Positions 60,701 to 64,000 of a DNA stretch of 64,000 nt are shown in pieces. Made by a program: the position numbers and the translations under genes. Under the pieces are notes generated by a model, which was not told where the DNA came from, ran no database searches, and worked only from the letters and a program-made list of their open reading frames with translations. The stretch covers positions 31,888 through 95,887 of the forward strand of contig NZ_JASFDV010000017.1 in NCBI RefSeq assembly GCF_030766825.1. The letters are read 5' to 3'. Source of the DNA: Nocardiopsis sp. CC223A. GTDB taxonomy: Bacteria > Actinomycetota > Actinomycetes > Streptosporangiales > Streptosporangiaceae. Numbering within the stretch: position 1 is the stretch's first letter; the number at the start of each line of letters is the position of its first letter.

Positions 60701-61351
60701 CAGCAGCCGGTCGGTGACGGTGCCCAGGATGGGGGTGAAGTCGATGGTGTCCAGGCTGTGGGTGTGGCCGTCGCCGGTGAGCAGGTGCATGCGGCGGGGG
60801 GTGCGTCCGGTGGCGACGGCGACGGCGTGGGCGTAGGCGGCGAGCTGGACGACGGCGCCGGGTCCGGGGCGGCGGGCGAGTTTGGTGTCCCAGGGTTCGT
60901 AGGTGAAGGGCGCGTCGGGGTCGGCGTCGGGGCGGGGGGAGCCGGTGGCGGGGTCCAGGTCGGCGCGGATGAGGAAGTCGGCACGGCCGTGGAAGGCGAC
61001 GGGGACGGGTCCGCGGGAGGGCAGGGGGTGGTGGAAGCAGCCCTGGTAGATGACGGGGGCGCCCTGGGCCATGGCGTGGGCGGTGGCGGTGGCGGCCTCG
61101 GCCAGGGAGGTGTCGTCGGGGTGGGGGTCGGGGATGTGGACGACGTGGCCGAACAGGGCGGTGAGGCGTTCGAGTTCGGCCTGTTCGTGCAGGAGTCCGT
61201 GGTGTGCGACGAGGGGGTCGACGGGTTCGGGGGCGGGTGCGCCCTCCACCCGGGCCGCCAGCGCGGCTTTGAGGGCGCTGCGGTGGTCGCATTCGAGGGT
61301 GTCGACGAGGTCGGTGGGTGAGACGACCCAACCGGTGGTGGTGCGGAACAA
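57755..61351 (-). CDS. TM0106-type RecB-like nuclease fused to SF1 helicase
   Basis: 1198 residues. The N-terminal RecB-like nuclease has Cys ligands beginning in LECDHRSAL and closing in CDGCGYSTWC, typical of a 4Fe-4S-stabilised nuclease. A middle RNase H-like/3'-5' exonuclease domain includes GDVFFDMEGYPY, IYHYASYEVDRLK and AAYNRDDCHSTARL (DEDD-type acids). The C-terminal SF1 (Upf1-like) helicase has Walker A VQGPPGAGKTYLAG, Walker B VLIIDEAGQFAL, VVAPYNLQVRALR, TVDRFQGQEAPAV and NRLNVALSRAQ. It probably processes nucleic acid ends in repair or recombination; a role in defence is possible but unsupported here. Confidence 0.92.
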   Translation of the reverse strand: MFRTTTGWVVSPTDLVDTLECDHRSALKAALAARVEGAPAPEPVDPLVAHHGLLHEQAELERLTALFGHVVHIPDPHPDDTSLAEAATATAHAMAQGAPVIYQGCFHHPLPSRGPVPVAFHGRADFLIRADLDPATGSPRPDADPDAPFTYEPWDTKLARRPGPGAVVQLAAYAHAVAVATGRTPRRMHLLTGDGHTHSLDTIDFTPILGTVTDRLLDSLATDPALPSPTWGAPRPSCDGCGYSTWCSSGRTAARHLSLVAGLRTDQAAKLIDAGIGTIDDLARADDDRRPAALPRRSFEQLRAQARLQVRQDTTRTPDNPQGTVTAEVFAPDGLASLPAPSPGDVFFDMEGYPYHSREGGRGLEYLFGATTEDEHGAETFHTFWAHDRTQERKALEDFVDFACARIEADPDAHIYHYASYEVDRLKHLSSEFATREEEVNRLLREHRLVDLYTVVRKSLRVSQRSYSIKYLEPLYLPDARSGGVTTATSSIDAYAAYLAALEAGEHDRAAQVLADIAAYNRDDCHSTARLRDWLEEHRTLQGITDRPVVQLELTEAEAERARKRAERLARQAALTEPLLDRVPQDPAERTEEDTARAALAALVGYYQRENLPPWREHYRRTNAPLTDLETDTDCAVPWQVRAGEWIEPTGRQRKARREILMRLDTSHPHPFTTGQDVHLLYPGAPGQPALAATASVGEARPDSLTIVETCDADALHFRNPVAVLPGSPVNPAPKDGALEIVAGRALADLPEWPRHAGLDLLRRIPPRLTPAGPLPDPAAHGGDLIEATIAAVDRLDHSYLAVQGPPGAGKTYLAGRLITHLARQGKSVGVCSTSHKAVENVMSAALRAAAEAGIDLPAAKRAKSKKDADPDLPWDQPTTPQALAGWRTGRTAEGRPVLIGGTAWAMANASMVADPLDVLIIDEAGQFALADTLAVSAAARDLVLLGDPQQLPQVVQGTHGEGADASALQHLMGGRQIIDPARGYFLDQTRRMHPAVCAPVSDLSYQGRLHAHPTTALRALSAHEPGLYAHVVDHRGRTTHSPEEVDAVVAAATALVADKVTPGPDAQPRPLTGHDILVVAPYNLQVRALRRALARAAEADPALEGIRVGTVDRFQGQEAPAVICSMTTSDAAETSRGTAFVLDRNRLNVALSRAQLIAVLVHSPHLATTAPRSIEELRLLASFTRLSGAARPWPDHR

Positions 61352-61459
61352 CGCCCCTGCTCCCTCGCGTGTCGGTGGATGATCTTGCGAATGACGGGGA
61401 TTGTGCCACGGGGTGGGGACGTGCGGGGGCTCACACGCGGATCCCGCGGTGCCGGAAAC

Positions 61460-61502
61460 GCCGGGCGCCCCGCATCCCCGTCGAGGGTGCGGGGCGCCCG
61501 GC
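61460..61502. terminator. Terminator hairpin after the RlpA-like gene
   Basis: GCCGGGCGCCCCGCA pairs perfectly with TGCGGGGCGCCCGGC (15 pairs, 13-base loop), 14 bases past the leftward gene's stop. Confidence 0.75.
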
Positions 61503-61516
61503 GGGCACGGCGACGG

Positions 61517-62254
61517 CTAGGAGACGACCTGCCACTGCACCTGGCCGACACCGGCTCCGGTGCCGATGATCTGGTCGAACGCGGCCGTGGACAGGTCCAG
61601 GCAGCGCCCGGCGATGAAGGGTCCGCGGTCGTTGATGCGCACGGTCACCGACGCGCCGTTGTCGGGGTTGGTGACCTGCACCATGGTCCCGAACGGCAGG
61701 GTCTTGTGCGCGGCGGTCATCGCGTTGGGGTCGAAGGTCTCCCCGTTGGCGGTGGTGCGGCCCGCGAAGTCGGCCCCGTAGAAGGAGGCCTCGCAGGTGC
61801 CGCCCTCCCCGGTGGGCTCCCCGCCGCCACCGCCACCGCCACCGCCGCCGGTGGAGGTGTCCTCCTCCGGTTCGGGCTCGGGCGCCTCCTCGATGTCGGA
61901 GGCGTCGGCGCTGGTGGACTGGGTGGCCCCGGCGACGGCGTCCTCGGCCCCCTGGGCGGCCCGGGCGTCCGGCTCGCCCTGCCCCTGGGCGGGGACGAGC
62001 GGGTCGGGGTCGGCCTCGGGGATCACGGTGGCGTTGGTGGCGTTCTCGGGTCCCGCGCCGGTGGCCACGACGGCCGCGGTGGCGGTGCCGCCCACGAGCA
62101 GGGCCAGGCCGGCGGCGCCGGCGAGGATGAGGGTGCGCTTGCGGCGGGCGCGCTTGGCGGCGACCCGGGGACCGGCGGGTGCGGTCCCGCGGGTGGCGTC
62201 GAGGAAGGTGGTGTCCTCGTCGACCGTTGCGGTCTGGGGCTGGTGTTCGCCCAC
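61517..62254 (-). CDS. RlpA-like double-psi beta-barrel protein, membrane-anchored
   Basis: 245 residues from GTG 62254. A basic N-terminus and one transmembrane helix (TLILAGAAGLALLVGG) precede a long acidic, low-complexity stalk with about ten consecutive glycines. The C-terminal double-psi beta-barrel domain follows: CEASFYGADFAGRTTANGE (read in parts), FDPNAMTAAHKTLPFGT, VTVRINDRGPF and CLDLSTAAFDQI. RlpA-like proteins cleave peptidoglycan glycan strands or bind the wall. GTTACCCC direct repeats lie in its upstream region. Confidence 0.88.
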   Translation of the reverse strand: MGEHQPQTATVDEDTTFLDATRGTAPAGPRVAAKRARRKRTLILAGAAGLALLVGGTATAAVVATGAGPENATNATVIPEADPDPLVPAQGQGEPDARAAQGAEDAVAGATQSTSADASDIEEAPEPEPEEDTSTGGGGGGGGGGEPTGEGGTCEASFYGADFAGRTTANGETFDPNAMTAAHKTLPFGTMVQVTNPDNGASVTVRINDRGPFIAGRCLDLSTAAFDQIIGTGAGVGQVQWQVVS

Positions 62255-62459
62255 GTCGGAGTCCTTTGAACGGGAACAGGGCAGGGCGGGCCGCTCGGTG
62301 GCCCGCGCACGGCATCGCCCATGGGAAAAGGAGGGCGGGGGGTGTGCGCCGGGTGTAGGGCGCCCGTCGGTGCCGGGCCGTACCGGGGCCCGGCCGCGGG
62401 GCCGGATGAGGGACCGCCGGGTGGCGTCACGCGGGGTCTGAGCGCAGAGCCTAAGGGGT

Positions 62460-62480
62460 AACGCTGGGGTAACGGTACCG
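62460..62480 (-). promoter_or_regulatory. Tandem GTTACCCC repeats upstream of the RlpA-like gene
   Basis: On the minus strand, GTTACCCC-AGC-GTTACCCC is followed by TTAGGCT, a possible -10. Tandem direct repeats at a promoter suggest an activator or alternative-sigma site. Confidence 0.35.
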
Positions 62481-62547
62481 GAAAGCGATGGTTTGTGGAA
62501 CTTCTCACCGTGTGATTGCGGGCGGTCCTTATCCGGTCACAGGGCGG

Positions 62548-63696
62548 TCAGCCGGTGATGCGGGGGTCGGGCAGGTCGGCGCGGCGCGGCGGGATCCCGT
62601 CGGGGAACAGGGTGGCGGCCGGGTCGGTGAGGTCGTGGCCGCTGAGGCGGGCGACGGCGCGGGCCAGGGCGGGGTTGTCCAGGTGCCCTCCGACGGTGCG
62701 GATGAGCAGGGCCAGGGCGGGCAGGACGGGGGCGCCCAGCCCGGCGGCGGCGTAGCGGGCGGCCACGGCGGGGGTGCGCGAGGCCCCGGCCCAGCAGTGC
62801 AGCAGGACGCGTTTGCCCTCGGCGCGCAGGGCGGCGACCGCGGCGGCGGCCTCGTCCAGGGCGAAGTGCAGGTTGGCGTTGACGCGCGGGCTGTCGTGCA
62901 GCCACACCCGGATCCAGTCGGCGGGGGCCAGGTGGGGGGCGTCGGTGGGGTGGGTCCGGCACAGCGAGACCACGGCGTCGACCGTCTCGGGGTGGGCGCG
63001 CAGGTGGTCGATGTTGCCGAGCAGGACCTCGGGGTCCAGGGGGTGGGGGACGGCGAAGGGCGGCAGGCGGCGCGGTTCGGCGACCAGGACGCCGGCGTGG
63101 GGCCACCGGTCGGCGCGGGGGCCGCGGGCCAGGGCGAAGGTGTCGACGAGCAGGGTGTGGGGGTCGACCGTCCCGGACAGGACCCGCAGCGCTTGCAGGG
63201 GGACGGCGGACAGGCCCCAGCGGGCCCCGGCCAGGGCGCCGGTGTACATGGCGGCCAGGTCCCCGGAGGCGGTGTAGGCGGCCCAGACGGCGTCGACCAG
63301 GTGGGTGCAGGCGAAGGAGCCGCGGTGGGGCGCGTGGTCCGGTACGGGGGTGCGGGCCAGGGCCAGCCAGGAGGCGCCGCGGGGGTCGTCGACGGGGGCG
63401 TGCTCCAGGTCGGGTGAGCGGTCGGGGGCGGCACCGGTGCGCACCAGCGTGCGCAGGGCGTCGGTCCAGGCCCGGTCCAGGGGGTCGGCGACGGGCGGGG
63501 AGCGGTGGTCCAGCGCGGTGCGGGCCAGGGCGGCCAGCCGGGCGGGCGGGGAGGGCGCCGGGTCCAGGAACCGGGCGAGCAGGCCGGGGTCGGCGCCGAC
63601 CAGGGCCGTTGCGGCGGCGGCCCCGGTCAGAACGCCCATGGCGCGGTCCCAGACGGGTTCGCGGACGTCGTCGGGTAGGGCGGGTGGGACGGGCAT
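62548..63696 (-). CDS. ADP-ribosylglycohydrolase-like domain fused to dual-specificity phosphatase
   Basis: 382 residues from ATG 63696. The N-terminal region resembles ADP-ribosylglycohydrolases (RAMGVLTGAAAATALVG; GSFACTHLVDAVWAA; MYTGALAGARWGLSAVP). The metal-binding 'GDALG' and 'DTDT' aspartates are missing or replaced (SGDLAA before MYTGALAG). The C-terminal domain is a Cys-based phosphatase with the P-loop LHCWAGASRTPAVAA and a general-acid region SPRVNANLHF. The phosphatase half looks active; the hydrolase half looks degenerate. Substrate unknown. Confidence 0.8.
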   Translation of the reverse strand: MPVPPALPDDVREPVWDRAMGVLTGAAAATALVGADPGLLARFLDPAPSPPARLAALARTALDHRSPPVADPLDRAWTDALRTLVRTGAAPDRSPDLEHAPVDDPRGASWLALARTPVPDHAPHRGSFACTHLVDAVWAAYTASGDLAAMYTGALAGARWGLSAVPLQALRVLSGTVDPHTLLVDTFALARGPRADRWPHAGVLVAEPRRLPPFAVPHPLDPEVLLGNIDHLRAHPETVDAVVSLCRTHPTDAPHLAPADWIRVWLHDSPRVNANLHFALDEAAAAVAALRAEGKRVLLHCWAGASRTPAVAARYAAAGLGAPVLPALALLIRTVGGHLDNPALARAVARLSGHDLTDPAATLFPDGIPPRRADLPDPRITG

Positions 63697-63806
63697 GGCG
63701 CTGCCTCTCGGGGGGCGGTGGCGGGTCCACCGGGATGTGTTCCCGCTCAGCGGCGGATGCGCACCCGGTTGCCGCAACCGGCCACCCTTTCGCCCCGCCC
63801 CCGCGA

Positions 63807-64000
63807 TCACGCGGGTTGGGGGATGGCGGCCTCGGCGTAGCGGGCGGCGACGGCGTGGGCGATGGCCGCGTCCGGGCACAGGGGGTCGGCGACCACGTCG
63901 GCCCCGGCGGCGGCCAGCCGCCGCTGGAACAGGCCGGGGGCCAGCAGCCAGGACGCCAGGGCGACGCGGCGGTGGCCGCGGGCGCGCAGTTCGGCGACGC
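63807..64000 (-). CDS. C-terminal part of a CbiX/SirB-like sirohydrochlorin chelatase (partial)
   Basis: About 63 C-terminal residues are visible. RVAELRARGHRRVALASWLL is followed by APGLFQRRLAAAGADVVADP and a short tail. This matches the chelatase pattern of a 'VVVASYFLAPGxFxxR' strand followed by 'APLGxxxxLxxLVxxRY'. Such proteins insert metal into sirohydrochlorin for sirohaem or cobalamin. The start and the catalytic His of the N-terminal half lie beyond the window. Confidence 0.65.
   Translation of the reverse strand, partial: VAELRARGHRRVALASWLLAPGLFQRRLAAAGADVVADPLCPDAAIAHAVAARYAEAAIPQPA

Noticed and set aside
61830..61860. Short tandem CCGCCA/CCGCCG repeats.
   Set aside because: They encode the poly-Gly linker of the RlpA-like protein and are not a CRISPR or an independent repeat array.
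62255..62547. Possible c-di-AMP (ydaO-type) riboswitch before the RlpA-like gene.
   Set aside because: Such riboswitches precede cell-wall hydrolase genes in some actinomycetes, but I could not match the conserved core. A covariance-model search would decide.
1..64000. CRISPR arrays, rRNA genes, complete insertion sequences or a prophage.
   Set aside because: No repeat-spacer pattern, rRNA sequence, transposase or phage structural gene was seen. Only two lone tyrosine recombinases are present.

Overview
The window is chromosomal DNA of a very high-GC actinomycete. Coding strands favour codons ending in C or G, GTG starts are common, several promoters look leaderless, and the gene families are those of Streptomyces-like bacteria: NarL-type two-component pairs, WYL, GlxA and AraC regulators, FdxA ferredoxin, YiaA/YiaB, a TM0106-type nuclease-helicase and a phosphoketolase-acetate kinase operon. 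A Nocardiopsis-like genus is my best guess from gene content; this is inference. I saw no rRNA, tRNA or CRISPR array.

Layout. 0-6.8 kb: a histidine kinase-regulator pair with a DUF4097 envelope protein, an oxidoreductase, a GNAT protein and a WYL regulator. 6.9-16.3 kb: RidA, a stretch of gene remnants (Clp N-domain, epoxide hydrolase), a second two-component pair, a flavoprotein reductase with a decayed methyltransferase behind it, DDAH, an amino-acid oxidase-like flavoprotein, a YiaA/YiaB protein, biotin synthase and a secreted CHRD protein. 16.4-34.2 kb: a sugar porter with a duplicated 3' fragment, AraC plus VOC, an ABC-F protein with a long structured leader, fused PabAB, DUF4291 and MBL-fold genes, an amidase, an MDR reductase divergent from a GlxA-type regulator, an F420-reductase-like protein, MarR with a GNAT fragment, a CxxC protein, a toxin-antitoxin-like small pair, a flavin reductase and an AlkZ-like protein. 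34.2-45 kb: phosphoketolase and acetate kinase, a PPOX-fold protein, a tyrosine recombinase, exodeoxyribonuclease III with a duplicated tail, an alpha/beta hydrolase, a methyltransferase and a third two-component pair. Over this block the + strand is strongly G/T-rich whatever the gene direction. 45-53.4 kb: an amino-acid permease, an ankyrin protein, a membrane protein, and then a compact, lower-GC leftward operon (ferredoxin, radical SAM, cupin, class V aminotransferase, MDR reductase, LysE exporter). 53.5-64 kb: hypotheticals, a second tyrosine recombinase, two membrane proteins, a 1198-residue nuclease-helicase, an RlpA-like protein, an ADP-ribosylglycohydrolase-phosphatase fusion and the end of a CbiX-like chelatase.

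How genes work together. Phosphoketolase and AckA (overlapping stop and start) convert sugar phosphates to acetyl-phosphate and then acetate plus ATP. The six-gene operon at 48-53 kb looks like a self-contained route: a ferredoxin-fed radical SAM step, cupin, transamination and reduction chemistry, then LysE-type export. It is the strongest candidate here for an undescribed pathway. Several loci are deletion remnants of genes that are intact in relatives, which points to ongoing gene loss.
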